Source: Clitopilus passeckerianus (taxonomy: Eukaryota > Basidiomycota > Agaricomycetes > Agaricales > Entolomataceae). From it: DNA of 64,000 nt. The stretch spans positions 868,001 to 932,000 of the forward strand of contig CALYLX010000066.1 of assembly GCA_944990035.1 (NCBI GenBank). Reading direction: 5' to 3'. Positions 22,928 to 34,513 of this stretch are shown one piece after another (within the stretch, counting starts at the first letter, position 1; the number at the start of each line of letters is the position of its first letter). The notes beneath the pieces are model-generated. The model saw only the letters and a list, made by a program, of their open reading frames with translations, was not told where the DNA came from and did no database searches. A program made the translations under genes and the position numbers.

Positions 22928-24843
22928 TCAATAACCATCGAGCTTGACTGGCTCATACTTTTGCTCCCTGGCGCCGAGGATGTTGACAGTGGATGTAGTT
23001 CCCCTCTTTCCACGCCTCGACACGCACATGTAGCACCCGATTACCAACAGCAGGACACCAATGAGGATGTTGGCGGACAAGAGACCAATAACGACCCAGA
23101 TGTATTTCTCAACACCACCGAGCTTTCCGTCCAACCACTGGGCAACATCGGAATCGGAATCAGGCAAGGCGAAAGCTTTGTTGCTCTTAGAGTCACTGTT
23201 GGGTCCACTCCCGCTGGCCTGGTCAATGAGACGAATGAGGTCGGTGGGTGGGATCTCGGGGTTCATATCCGCAAGGGTCTTGGTACGGGCAGCAACGAGC
23301 TCTTCCTGAACCTTGGTGGCATCGGTCTCTGCGAGCAGTTGGATGTAGGCTTGTCCAGTGGTATTTCCAGCGTCATCTGCGAAGTCGCCGAAATCGTAAC
23401 TTAGGAATAAAGTCAGCAAAGAATATGGAATGCCGAAGAGCGTATACATACACTGTGTAGGTGTTCCTCAGGAATGGGTCACCAAGGAGAACATCGAATT
23501 CCACGTTAGAGTCGAACGAAGAGAAGGCAGCCGTGCAGGCAGTGTAGTTATTGCCATTAACATAGACCCATTGAGGGATGCTGACATCAAGGGCATGAAC
23601 TGGGTACTTCTGGGTACTAACGGGGAACATTAGAACCTCAAAAAAAAGCTGAAACAAACACCTCACGTACCCAAAAATGAATTCAAGATCGATACTCTCC
23701 TTGCAGGGGACAATCCAAGTGTCGAATTGCGCAGCGTACGCGGCACCGTTGATGGCACTGTAGATGCTGTCGATGACCTTCTTCGGCAGACCGACGGTGG
23801 GTGCGCCAGTATCCAACAGAGCATTCAGCTGCCCATCTGGGACGCCAGGTGTGCTTGCATAGCCGGTCAAGTCCAAAGCCTTGCCATTGACCTCAATGCC
23901 CGCAAGTAGCGTCGACCACCTAGTAGAGTTCTTCGGGAAGACATCGTACTTCGGGCTGTCCTTGACGGCTTCGAAGTCGGGGTCGTACTCCCCAATAGTG
24001 AAGGTGCCTCCGTCAATCTCTTCAAGATCATTCGTCCGTGCGAGGTCGATGGCAATGAAGTTGGGAGTAGACATGTTCTGAGTGAAGATGTTCTCCAAGA
24101 CGGAAGCGCCCCAGGTGGCTTGAGGACCGTATTTTTTTATGACGGCGCCATTGATTTCGGATGCTTGGGGATCATTGAAGCCAAGTCCAAAGAGCCCGTA
24201 GATGCCGATATCTGTGACGCCGTTGATCGTGGAGCTTTCAGCGTTCATGAAAGCTGTTCCGATCGAAAGACATCAGTGGGCGTGCTGTTGGTGGCGGCGA
24301 TTGTGAGCTTACCTTGTTCAGGCACCGTATACGGCCCCCACTTGAATGGGGAGACGCCGATCGTGCCCTTGACGCCGTATGTACCATCGCCGTAGAGCAC
24401 TTCGACAGGGATACCCGTGTCATTGAAGTCACCAATACCACCAGGTGGCAAAACCCTACAACAACGGTGAGGATCAGAGTGATCACTATCCAACTGTGGG
24501 AGACTCACCATAGGTCTGTGCTACCAGTGTCAAGCGCTACCAACACATCCACACCGTTGATGTTGATCGTGGTTGTGTACTAATACGAGTGTCAACCAGC
24601 AAGTCCGGACTGTGAGGAAGTAGATTCAAAACTTACCCGAAGGTCGTTGAAGTTACCGATGTCGGAATAATTACCTCCAGGAGTAGCCAGAAGTGTTCCG
24701 ACCTTTGTTTTGCCAGAGCTCGAGAACGAGCCGTAGCTTCTGTTGGTCTGGCGCTTCTTCTGGACAGGCAAGCTCATGCCAGATACCCAAGTCGTACTCG
24801 CGAGTAGGCATAGACAGGCGGAGGTTATTGAGGGGCAAACCAT
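22928..24843 (-). CDS. Pepsin-like aspartic protease with C-terminal membrane helix
   Basis: Minus-strand multi-exon gene. A hydrophobic N-terminus (SACLCLLASTTWVSG) is a signal peptide. The two catalytic motifs are seen: LVALDTGSTDLW in the exon around 24510-24580 and LNALLDTGAPTVGLP near 23815. A flap block (VEVLYGDGTYGVKGTIG) and GDPFLRNTYTVYD near the C-terminus complete the A1 fold. After this, a Ser/Asp-rich linker of about 100 residues leads to a membrane helix (YIWVVIGLLSANILIGVLLL) and a short basic cytosolic tail. The layout suggests a cell-surface or vacuolar-membrane enzyme rather than a freely secreted one. Introns near 23400-23455, 23625-23670, 24250-24310, 24455-24510 and 24580-24640 are inferred from frame changes. 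Confidence 0.85.
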
Positions 24844-24936
24844 GGTGAGGACCCTGACCAGAGTTGTGAGGAAACGGAAAGGGAGAGGGAAGGAAGAGGG
24901 AAAACGTTTTTATGCCTCAAGGCTGCCTTGTTGCAG

Positions 24937-24944
24937 TTTATATA
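24937..24944 (-). promoter_or_regulatory. TATA box of the aspartic protease
   Basis: The minus strand reads TATATAAA here, about 95 bases upstream of the ATG at 24843: a consensus TATA box at a reasonable distance. Confidence 0.6.
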
Positions 24945-25594
24945 CAACATTTGTGAAGACAGATTGTGAGCGGCGCGCATCGACATCGAGGCGGTGTGGT
25001 GGAGAAGAATTGATCTCGTCTCTACGCAGGGGAGACCTGTATCACAAGGCTCGAGCGGTTGACAGGCAGGCTCAAAGCGGCACGATGAGAAACACTGCCA
25101 CGGGAAGGTGAAAAGCATCTAGGGGTACCTGATCCGGGTGAAGTCCGTGATCTTTATCTGCTTGAATTCAAAACCCAAGTGAACGCAGACAATTCTGCAG
25201 AGCCAGAATCCCCATCTCAATGTTTTTATTCGTAGAGACGAGGGGTGATGCTGGATAGCAGAACCTACACATGTTCACCGCTTCCGTGATTGTCGCAGAG
25301 GACTCTTCCCAGTCCGCATATAATCATCCTCGACTGAGAATTTGACAGGACGAGGTAGCGGCAGAACTCAACCCTAGAGACAGTTTCGGCAAAAGGCTAT
25401 GTGTGGGGTCTTGGGGCCCTATTATTTCCCATAAATGATGATTATCGAAGAATTTTGGAGGCGTTGAAATGGCGTTGATGACTGCTTTTGTCCAACGCCT
25501 GGCAGTGAACAGGTAACGGAAGGGGGTTTGATTACCTCAGCAAACACAAACTCTCCCTTGATCCTATGCGGAGGATCTCCCGACTGTCCCGTAC
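24945..25594. other. Divergent intergenic region, no gene seen
   Basis: Spacer between the divergent protease and J-protein genes; no gene, repeat or RNA recognised. Confidence 0.35.
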
Positions 25595-26570
25595 ATGCAT
25601 CTCTGTGTTTCCAGTCGGAGATTAGGGACTGCTTGCAATCCACGAAGAACTGCAGCAAGAGCTTTTTCCTCGACATACCAACGGCCAGACCATTACACGA
25701 CCCTTGGAGTACCCCGTAATGCACCAAAAGCTCAGATCAAGGTATGTTGGTCCTGGGCTTCTCTGGCCATACAAACAATAGGCAAATCTCATTTTCTTTT
25801 ACCAGTCACACTTCTACCAGGTACTTGTCATTTTCCATGTTCTTCTGGGCGGTACTCAAGAACTACGTGTAGCTGAGCAAGAAGCACCACCCTGATGTCA
25901 CCGACGACCCAAAGTCTAGGGATACCTTCCATAAAGCCAGCGAAGCTTACGCTGTGCTAAATAACGATAGGGAAAGGTCTGTGTGTTCGCCTGAAATTGT
26001 TCAATCTTTGGCCTCTGACAAGCCTTGTAGGCGAGCCTACGACCGGTCCTTGGCACAACCGTCGCCTTCGTCTCACCCCCAACATCACACATACCATCCT
26101 CGAGCGCCCTTCACTCGTGGAACACGCACGAAAGGTGCATCATATGCCTGGGAGTACTCATATCGTCCCAGGGGCTCTGCTCAGCACCAAGCACACCCAC
26201 ATCACCATCACCCACACCAGCCGCACAGACCTCCAGAGGCCGCCTCCCCTTCTACGTCGGGCTCCATGCCTGGCCAGCATTACACAGGACGGGATCCTTT
26301 CCTCAACTACCATGAAGCAAGCCCAGGCATGGGCGAGAACTCGCATTTGCGTAATTCCACGAAAAGGAGAGCTGAAGAAGAGGAGAAGGTTTTCGAGAGT
26401 GTTAGACGGACTTCAGGGTTTATGAGGGGCGTCCAACTGATTGGGCTTATTGCACTTTCAACCGCTGTCTTTGGGGGCATTTTTGGCAAGGGGTCAGTAC
26501 TATTACTTGCTGCTACATATATTTTGCTAACGCCATCACAGGCATTAAACATGATACCCATAGAATGTAA
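25595..26570 (+). CDS. J-domain (DnaJ-type) co-chaperone, membrane anchored
   Basis: Exons join to DHYTTLGVPRNAPKAQIK, SHFYQ (a 15-base exon), LSKKHHPDVTDDPKSRDTFH with the HPD motif, KASEAYAVLNNDRER and RAYDRS, a complete J domain. The N-terminus is basic and Ser/Arg-rich (RRLGTACNPRRTAARAFSS), like a mitochondrial presequence. A His/Pro-rich linker follows, then a predicted helix (GVQLIGLIALSTAVFGGIFG) near the C-terminus. If the GT-AG intron at about 26492-26541 is removed the protein ends shortly after at 26570; otherwise it reads to 26676. J proteins stimulate Hsp70 ATPase; location in the mitochondrial inner membrane is inferred. Confidence 0.75.
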
Positions 26571-26737
26571 TTTTATACTCAAAACTTATAATTGCAACGA
26601 CTCTACGGTCTCGAGATTACGTTTTCATGAAGTTCCCCGCCTTCTGTGCTCGCGTTACGATCGACTTTATTTTTAACTGGAGTAGTTGTTAAGAGCCAAG
26701 TTACTCTTGCTAGCGCTGTCCTACGTTCCACGTTCCA

Positions 26738-27784
26738 CTATGGCACCGGTATCCATCCTGCTTTCGAGGCACTTGATTTGTGATAGATTTTGGAGTCCAA
26801 TCCCACATGGAACAGTTCCACTCGACCCTCGCCCAAGGAAACCGCCGTAACCTGATCCCCAGCCACCTTGCGATCCAACTTCTCCCACTGCGTACCCGAG
26901 GGCTGCCACTGATTGGAAGCACCATCGAACGTTCGATGGTAAATTGCCCGATCTTGCCCTATATATTCCGCAGGTGAGGATCCAAAGGTGAAGGTCAAAT
27001 TTAAATCCTCTAGCTCACCGATGACATAGACCTCAAGCTCGTTGGGTGCTGAAGAAACCACTTCTGGCTGCCCGACCCAAGTTCCATCCAGAGCTTCCCA
27101 GCCAGAACTCCACGACTTCCCATCCCAGTACTTATGCCTCAGGATTCCTCCCTTCGCAATCCCAAATAGATCGATACGGTTTTCACCCCACGAAACCGCT
27201 TTTGGCGTGTCAAGGAAAGGACCATCCAGGTTCTCCCAAGCCGCTGCTTTGCCTCCTGGGGACCAACCCTCTCCTTTCGCCCAAAACTTGTGCCAGATAG
27301 TACCGTCGAGCCCTTTGGCAAAGATATCAAACCGCTCCGGTTCTCGGGATGTCATCACCGGGGTATCCTTGAATACTCCTTGTAGTTGAGCATAAGGATC
27401 AATTGCAGACCACGTCTTCAAATTCCCCTTGAACCAGATGTGGTGAAGAGCAGTATCCGCGGCCGGAAGAATCAGCTCCAAAGAGTTGGGGTACATAGAA
27501 GCTGCCGCTGGTTTCCCCGTCCAACTGCCACCCAAACTCTCCCACTTTTCTCCCCACGCCTTCGTCTTCTTGTTGAAGATCTTGTATTGCAGTGAAGAGT
27601 CGTCAGCGATACCGAAGACGAAGAGTTCGTCCTTGCCCCAGTCAACTGTGAGGGGTTCAAAGAGGAAGCTCCCTCCGATCGAGTTCCAAGGACTCCATTT
27701 GACGCCATCCCAGTCTCTGTGGTAGAAGGCAGAGTTCTTTCCCCGCTGTACGAGGTTCAGATGGGTAGCATCGGACGGTGGCAT
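26738..27784 (-). CDS. Seven-bladed beta-propeller lectin-like protein A
   Basis: Single long frame of 348 residues with seven repeats of about 48 residues. Typical blades are ERFDIFAKGLDGTIWHKFW and ENRIDLFGIAKGGILRHKYW, each followed by W-x-x-W/L-x-G and ending in AVSWG. The pattern matches PLL/DUF346-type propeller lectins known from bacteria; some fungal fucose-binding propellers look similar. No signal peptide, so cytosolic as for many fruit-body defence lectins. A 60-base GT-AG segment between blades 5 and 6 (after YVIG) lies where the relatives carry an intron; it is a multiple of three with no stop, so retained and spliced forms are both open. Sugar specificity cannot be read from sequence. 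Confidence 0.75.
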   Translation of the reverse strand: MPPSDATHLNLVQRGKNSAFYHRDWDGVKWSPWNSIGGSFLFEPLTVDWGKDELFVFGIADDSSLQYKIFNKKTKAWGEKWESLGGSWTGKPAAASMYPNSLELILPAADTALHHIWFKGNLKTWSAIDPYAQLQGVFKDTPVMTSREPERFDIFAKGLDGTIWHKFWAKGEGWSPGGKAAAWENLDGPFLDTPKAVSWGENRIDLFGIAKGGILRHKYWDGKSWSSGWEALDGTWVGQPEVVSSAPNELEVYVIGELEDLNLTFTFGSSPAEYIGQDRAIYHRTFDGASNQWQPSGTQWEKLDRKVAGDQVTAVSLGEGRVELFHVGLDSKIYHKSSASKAGWIPVP

Positions 27785-27821
27785 GTCGATATCGATGAAG
27801 ATCTGGGTGCAATGCTGTGTG

Positions 27822-27828
27822 CTTTATA
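27822..27828 (-). promoter_or_regulatory. TATA box of propeller lectin A
   Basis: The minus strand reads TATAAAG about 38 bases upstream of the ATG at 27784, implying a very short 5' leader or a start further downstream. Confidence 0.45.
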
Positions 27829-28401
27829 GTACCTCCTTCATTTCGAGTGTCGCGAATCACGACTCATGTTCAATCGATGGTCAGCCCATTCCGCATGCGA
27901 TAACAGTCATTCTAATGATCGCCTTCCTTCCCCGCTGGAAGCACTAATTGGCCGGCGCTTTACTATCTCCTGACACCGAGAGATCTAAGTGGACTAAGTG
28001 GAGTTACTGATTGAGTTCTATCATAAACATGGGGTTAAAGATGATCAAAAGCGAAGGCACACAATTCTCGCCGTCCGCCTTTCCATCGATCCTGTCTCTT
28101 CGTATTCTCGTGACTCAGAAAACGTTGCTTCCACGCATTCTAACTGGCTAGTCTCTCATTTCATCTATCACTACCCTCGGTTCAATTCACTCAAGTTGGA
28201 GCCTATCGATCGCCGAAATCCATGTAACTGGGAAGAGCCTCCATTTGATATTTTCTAGGGGCCACGTCCAATGTCACGCTCATTATACCTTTCGTGGTAA
28301 ATGATATCCCTGGGCAACGTATAAAGCCAGAAATTGGTGGCTTCCTTCAAACAGGTTTACGAACCCCGTCTGTCTACTTCTGTTAGCGACTTCGGTTAAG
28401 C

Positions 28402-29530
28402 ATGACCTCTTGCACACCTGGCCGTCTTGACGTCTTCTTCCGAGGCGGCGACACATCCATCTATCATAGATGGTACAGCCGGTCGTCCCGGAGCCCAGCA
28501 CCTAATGCATACTCCGAACGTGTTGCTGTCCTCACCGTAGATGATCCTGCCTCCGTCGCCTGGGGTCCGCAGACAGTCTACTTGTTCGTTCTCAACCCAA
28601 ATTCCGGTTTATTCTATAAGAGCCTCGACATCACCACAAATAAATGGACTCCTCATGGTGCCAGTGAAAAAGCATATGCGTGGTCCCCTCTCGGCGGAAG
28701 CTGGCCGTTCAGGCCCTCGGTAGTTGTCGACTATCCCAACTACATTCACGTCATCCTCGTTGGCCACGATCGCGCCCTTCACTACAAGAAATATGATGGT
28801 AAAACCGGGCAATGGGACACCAACTTCACGAATTTAGGTGGTGTCTTCCTTGCGCCTCCATCTCTCACCGCATGGGGCGGAAGGTTCGACATCTTTGCCA
28901 CTGGTGTAGATGGAAACGTTTACCACAAGTGGTGGGCTAGCCAACCTGGGAGTAGTGGCCAGGGGTTGCCGAATGGACGAGATGGTGATTATGAAAACTT
29001 GAGTGGTCCATTCTTCGACAAGATCAAAGCCGTCTCTTCGAAGAAAGACAGGCTTGACTTGTTCGGAATTGGGAAGGGAGGAACGTTGTTTACGAACTCG
29101 TGGGACTCAAATGCATGGTCTTCATGGGTGCCTCTCCGCGGTACCGTAATTGGAGTACCTGAAGTTGTATCGCCTCGCCCAGGTCGCATAGATGTTTTCG
29201 CAATAGGTGAGTCCACTTTCTTTCCTTAGGCATCACTGATCAAGCAACTCCGCCGTAGGCGAGAAACGTAACGTCTTTCACCTTTATCGCACTGACGACG
29301 CCGGAGACTGGCTACCCGCCAACCATTGGGAGAAGCTGGACGGTCAGCCTACTTTGCACAATCGAGCCACGGCAGTCAGTTGGGGCACTGGGAGGATCGA
29401 TGTGTTTTACGTTGGGTTGGATACCAAGGTCTATCATCAGTCATACGAAGAGATGACGGGATGGTCGAATTCATTTGAAAGTCTATCCTCACGTATATCT
29501 GCGTTCTCTCCAGTGGCCTCGTCTTCGTGA
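28402..29530 (+). CDS. Seven-bladed beta-propeller lectin-like protein B
   Basis: Two exons split by a GT-AG intron at about 29206-29258, at the same place as in the relatives (after IDVFAIG). Blades run from RLDVFFRGGDTSIYHRW through GRFDIFATGVDGNVYHKWW, KDRLDLFGIGKGGTLFTNSW, and, after the intron, EKRNVFHLY and GRIDVFYVGLDTKVYHQSY. About 358 residues, no signal peptide, no stop or frameshift. It is the most divergent intact member: blade 2 has a long insertion (NKWTPHGASEKAYAWSPLGG). Divergently arranged with lectin A, so the roughly 600-base gap between them may be a shared promoter region. Confidence 0.75.
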
Positions 29531-29788
29531 TTCTATCTTCCGTCTATAAATCCATCCAATGTAGTCTCTTTGCTGTATGAGGGCATTTCATACGTTGCGA
29601 AATTTATTTGCCGCCACAGACATACCTATTCTCTCGCACAATCACTGTGAATTATCAGGTGGGGGGGGGGGGCTCCTCGTGGCAACCTCACGACAGCCAT
29701 GAGACGAGTCCTAAGGTCACAACCTGAGATCGTAATATGGCCCTCATCAACTTCCTCCCCTCTTCATCTTGATCTTTCAACGCATCGA

Positions 29789-30903
29789 ATGTCATCCGAG
29801 AACTCGAAACGTGTTGACCTTTTTCATCGCGGGACTTCCACTACCACAAAACCTGGAACAGTGCAAGACATGATGCGCCTTGGAAGGCGCTGACGGGACC
29901 CCGTTACTGTCCTCTGGGGCCCAGACCACCTCTACGTCTTTGGTGTCGGCTTCGACTCGTTGATACATTACAAGTGTCTAAATAACGTTACCGAAAAGTG
30001 GTCTGAAAGATGGACCGTACTGAACCCACAGGCCTCAGACGCCGCTACTCCTCCGACTCCAACATGGCGAGCAAACCCGGCTGTTACAGCTCTCTGGTCG
30101 CCTTGGGACAGGACGGGAAAATCTATCAAACCTGTTGGCAAGCCGGGTCGTGGTCCGCATTCCAGCCTCTTGGGGACTTCTACTTCCGCGATACGCCAAA
30201 GGTCATCCCCTTGGGACCCAAAAGATTCGACGTCTTTGCTCTTGGTCTCGATGGGATGGTCTGCCATAAGTGGTGGGCTAAAGGGAACGGGTGGCTCCCG
30301 CATAAACGGGAAGCTCAATAGGAGAATCTTGGTGGACCTGTTCTCGACACACCCAGTGCTGTGTCATGGGCCAAGGACCGCATTGATTTGGTCGCCCTTG
30401 GGTGCGGTGGGGTGCTGAGCCACAGATTCTGGGATGGAGAATCCTGGAACAAGGATTGGAGTCCTAGGCTGGTCCGGTTGGTAGGCCCGAGATAATCTCG
30501 TTGGGACCAAATAGATTGGATGTCTTCGTCATTGGTGAGAGAGACAGCCCTCTGAAGTGTTCACCAGCCATCCTCACCATGAAGTTGTATTCCTGTGTCT
30601 GTAGGACAAGATAGGGGCCTCCATCACAAATGGCTCGATGTTAATGGACCCCAGCAATGGGAACCAATTGGCGAAGGGGGAGCTTTGGGAGGACACCTTG
30701 CTGGCGAGCACGTAACCGCGGTGGGTATGGGGAAAGGTAATCTAGTGATCTGCCATGTCGGACGAGATACGCATATGTACGTGAAGTCCTGGTGCCAGAA
30801 GTCGCAGTGGACAACTGCAGAAGGACATTCTTCCCTTTTAGGACTGTGTCTCGGTGGGATGGCTGCCATTTTTTCTCCTCCGATGACAGTTTACAACCCA
30901 TAG
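29789..30903 (+). pseudogene. Beta-propeller lectin-like pseudogene C
   Basis: Blades of the same family are recognisable (KRVDLFHRGTST, DPVTVLWGPDHLYVFGV, KRFDVFALGLDGMVCHKWW, DRIDLVALGCGGVLSHRFW, GQDRGLHHKWLD) but spread over frames. Lesions: blade 1 shortened with TGA at 29891-29893; a frameshift near 30075-30095; TAG at 30319-30321 where relatives have Trp; a +1 shift near 30485. The intron at the blade 5/6 junction is still visible (GTGAGA near 30535). Closest relative is lectin D next to it. A run of 12 G lies upstream at about 29660-29672. Confidence 0.7.
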
Positions 30904-31216
30904 CGTGCTTAGACTCGAATACACGAGTGCAAAGCGAGTAGATATCTCGTTGTATACTAGCTAGCTGGCAGTGCTGAACTCAATTAGGCTTCGCTTTCGT
31001 CATCGAAAAGGATTTACCTCTTAAGCGGGGGAGCGTGTAAAGAGCTCATACGTGATCAGTGACGTGAAGACCCCTGGTTCGACAATGCAGCGTCAGAGTC
31101 CAAATTTGAATTCAACCAAGCATCTCCGTATAATCCACCTTCAACCTGGCCCACATGAATAAGTAACCTCTAGATATTCTTCTCGGAAAAAGTCGAACAG
31201 CCAACACCGCCCACCA

Positions 31217-32490
31217 ATGTCCGTCAACCCCAAACGCATCGACCTCATCCACCGAGGCACAAACACCAGCTTCTACCACAGACGCTGGACCTTCGGGACC
31301 ATCCAATTCCCCTCCCCATCCTCCTCCCCGGGTTGGACGAACCTCGGCGGCACCTTCCTCTTCGACCCCGTCACAGTCCTCTGGGGCCCCTTCCTCCTCT
31401 ACGTGTTCGGCATCATGTTTGATTCCCAGATCTATTACCGCTCCCTAAACAGGCTCACCGAGAGATGGAGTGAATCGTGGCTTAGACTCATCCCCAACCC
31501 TCTCTCCCCCTCATCTTCAGGAGAAGGAGGGACCACAGCAGCGACACGCGGAATGACCAACATAAATTGTCGCTCCAACCCCGCGGTGACGTCCCTCTAC
31601 CCCAAAACCATGGAAGTCGTCGTGCAGGGTGCAGACACCGAGCTCTATCACACCTACTGGCAACGCGGCTCTCCAGGCTCAGGCTGGTCACCCTTTTGGC
31701 CTCTCTCTAGTTCCAAATCCAACGTCCACCACTTCCGTTCCACCCCTGAACTCATTTCCAGGTCAGGATCAGGAGTCACGGTAGAATCGAGAAGATTCGA
31801 TATCTTCGCAGCGGGCCTCGATGGGAGGGTCTATCACAAATGGCATGTGGAAGGCGAAGGATGGCACCCGCATGGAAGAGCAGGCGTATGGGAGGATCTC
31901 TCCCTGGATTGGTTGGTTCTCGATACACCTAGAGTTGTGAGTTGTGGGAAGGAGAGGATTGATTTAGTCGCTCTAGGGAGTGGTGGGGTTGTGTGTCATA
32001 GATTTTGGGATGGGCGGGGTTGGAGTAAGGAGTGGAGAGATGTTGATATGGGTTGTGTACCAGTTGGGATGCCTGAGGTGGTTTCGTGGGGTTCTGGGAG
32101 GCTGGACATCTTCGTTATTGGTGAGCCACTGTGAGTAGAGTTACAGCATAATGTTCATACTTCTGGATGACAACAGGCGCAGACCGAGCAATTCACCACA
32201 AATGGCTAGACGAACTTGACTCCACCGAATGGCAGCCCATCCATCAAGCCGAATCCTTAGGTGGGCAAGCCGCAGGCGAGCAGGTGACCACAGCGTCCAT
32301 GGGGAGAGATACACTAGCAGTCTTCCACGTCGGCCAGAGCTCGGAAATGCATCTAAAGTCATGGTTCGGTCCTTCAGGCGGTCCTGGGCGGTCGCAATGG
32401 ACGCCTGCTGAAGGATACCATACCTTTGAAGGGACTTGTCTTGGGAGAATTGCCGCTAGGGCTGCTGAGGTGCCGGCTTATAAGCCGTAG
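31217..32490 (+). CDS. Seven-bladed beta-propeller lectin-like protein D
   Basis: Two exons, intron about 32121-32176 after LDIFVIG. Reads from MSVNPKRIDLIHRGTNTSFY to VPAYKP without lesions. Blades include RRFDIFAAGLDGRVYHKW, ERIDLVALGSGGVVCHRFW and GADRAIHHKWLDE; Ser/Gly-rich loops between blades 2 and 4 make it longer than its relatives (about 405 residues). No signal peptide. Adjacent to its decayed copy C, from which it probably arose by tandem duplication or vice versa. Confidence 0.75.
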
Positions 32491-32791
32491 CGTAGTATGA
32501 TCTCGAAGCGGAATACATTTAGAACACCCAGAAGCTGCTTTCTATTTCATCCAGCCTTCAAGCATGGAACGTAAATACCTCGCCGATACCCATCCAGACT
32601 CTCAATAGAACTCTATCCACTCATGGAAGTCGATTTGACGAGAACCGGAGGGCTAAAGACGCCATGGTGCCTTGTGATGGTTATAATTGACTTCCAGCTG
32701 TTGAGCGTGACAAGACATAACGCATTGTGACCTGTCCATTTCTTTCAAGATTCACTCTCTTCGTCGACTGACTTCCTCTCCGAGGAGACAG

Positions 32792-34513
32792 ATGTCGTCA
32801 TCAAGTCTCTCATTCACTCTCTCTTCTTCCCCTTACCGACTTGGCAAACTCAAACTTGGAGAGATCGAGATCGAGACCCCAAACCTGTCCACCTCCACAT
32901 CCCGAGGCGTCATTCCACATCTAAGTCGAGACCATTATGCCCGGATAACCGGTTGGATCACCATCCCATTCGAATCTTTCCTCGAACAATCTACCCCCGT
33001 CCACCCGCTACACACCCACCTTGGCCTCTCCCCCACACACCACCTAACCTCCCTCACCGCCCGCTCCCCAACCGACGTCCGCGACATGCCCCCCAACGGC
33101 GCCTCCGAGCTCAAAGTCCTCACCCTCCGTGGCGTGCGCAAACTCTCCCCTTCCCAGTGGACCCATTACGTTCAGGCGACCAAGCCAGACGTCGTCTGGG
33201 CCTTGAGCGACACGCCACTAACGAGGCGGGATGCGCCGTTTAGCCAGAAGAGGATGGGGAAGAGTTTGGAGAGGGGGAATGGGTGGTTGGGGGAGTTGGT
33301 TGGTGCGTTGAAGGATGAGAAAAATAGACCGGCGGTGTTCCTCCACCTCCCAGGCCTAGCCACCCCTCCCGCACGTCGATACTTCTCCCAACAGCTCCTC
33401 GAACCACTTCACCCCTCCGACAAAGACGCTCAGCTCCTCGCACCGCTGAAAACACTCGACGAGGGTGTAGATGGGTACGGGATGGATCTAGCTCCGATAC
33501 GGGTTGCGTTGGATGCGTTGAGGGAGAAGTCCAAATCCAAAATACCTGCTGCTACTTTGGATGAAGACATCCCCACAATCCCAACCCTCCTCACCACCTC
33601 CCTCTCCCCTCTCCCCACCTCAAAACCGCGCACCGTCACAGGCGTCCTATCCCCACACGAAATCCTCCGCCTCATTAGGGATGTGGGTGTGGATATGGTA
33701 GACTCGGAATATCTCGTGCATAGGTTGGCGGGGTGGGGTGTTGGATTGGATCTCAAATTCCCTGTGCGGGAGGCCGACGTAGGAGCAGGGGTGGACCACG
33801 GAGATGGGAAAGGAAGGAAGAAGGAGGTTGGCGTTAACCTCTACGACGAGAAGTACTCTATGGATTTCGGGTCGATTGGGTCTAGCACGTTCCGTGGGAC
33901 ACTCGAGGAGGGGTCGGAGACTTCGAAACCCATATGTCGGTGTTTGGCATGCTCCCCACTCGCTCCCTCTCCATCGACTATCCTCCGACATGGGTTGGAA
34001 CCACCATTGACCGAGAAAGACGACGAAAGCAGGAGAAAACCCCCCTTCACACGCGCCTACATCCACCACCTCCTCCACACGCACGAGATGTCTGCTCACA
34101 CGCTCCTCGTCCTCCACAACCACTCCGTCCTCTCCTCATTCCTTGCTGGAATCCGCGATGTGATCCGGCTTGAACAGGAGGGAGAAAAGGGAGCACTGAA
34201 GAGGGAGATAAAGAGGTTCGAGGAGACGTACGACGAGGAGATGGGTGTTGTGGAAGAGGCGAAGGGGCGGTGGGAGGCGGTGGAGAGGGCAAGGGGGAGG
34301 GGAAGACTTCGACGTGAAGCAGAGGCTGCGAGTCGAGGTGAGGAGGGAACAACGGATGTGCCGCTTAAGATGTCGGGGAGTGGGGAGATCGTCGAGGGTG
34401 TCGTTGAGACGCTGGAGGCTAAGGGCGGGAAAGGCGAAGCAGGAGAGAGGACACGGGGAACTGAGATTGGGAAGGGGGAGAGAGTTAGGGGGGAAGGTGC
34501 TGTTGATTTGTAG
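32792..34513 (+). CDS. QTRT2: Queuine tRNA-ribosyltransferase accessory subunit 2
   Basis: Single exon of 573 residues. Diagnostic blocks are RDVGVDMVDSEYLVHRLAGWGVGLDL, NLYDEKYSMDFGSI, and the zinc site CRCLAC followed by RAYIHHLLHTHEMSAHTLL, where three cysteines and the histidine match TGT-family ligands. QTRT2 pairs with catalytic QTRT1 to insert queuine at the wobble position of tRNAs for Asp, Asn, His and Tyr. The substrate-binding aspartates of the catalytic subunit are not expected here. The C-terminal ~110 residues are a charged, low-complexity extension (ERARGRGRLRREAEAASRG) beyond the conserved domain; this tail is duplicated elsewhere in the window. Introns are absent, unusual among its neighbours. 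Confidence 0.85.
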   Translation: MSSSSLSFTLSSSPYRLGKLKLGEIEIETPNLSTSTSRGVIPHLSRDHYARITGWITIPFESFLEQSTPVHPLHTHLGLSPTHHLTSLTARSPTDVRDMPPNGASELKVLTLRGVRKLSPSQWTHYVQATKPDVVWALSDTPLTRRDAPFSQKRMGKSLERGNGWLGELVGALKDEKNRPAVFLHLPGLATPPARRYFSQQLLEPLHPSDKDAQLLAPLKTLDEGVDGYGMDLAPIRVALDALREKSKSKIPAATLDEDIPTIPTLLTTSLSPLPTSKPRTVTGVLSPHEILRLIRDVGVDMVDSEYLVHRLAGWGVGLDLKFPVREADVGAGVDHGDGKGRKKEVGVNLYDEKYSMDFGSIGSSTFRGTLEEGSETSKPICRCLACSPLAPSPSTILRHGLEPPLTEKDDESRRKPPFTRAYIHHLLHTHEMSAHTLLVLHNHSVLSSFLAGIRDVIRLEQEGEKGALKREIKRFEETYDEEMGVVEEAKGRWEAVERARGRGRLRREAEAASRGEEGTTDVPLKMSGSGEIVEGVVETLEAKGGKGEAGERTRGTEIGKGERVRGEGAVDL

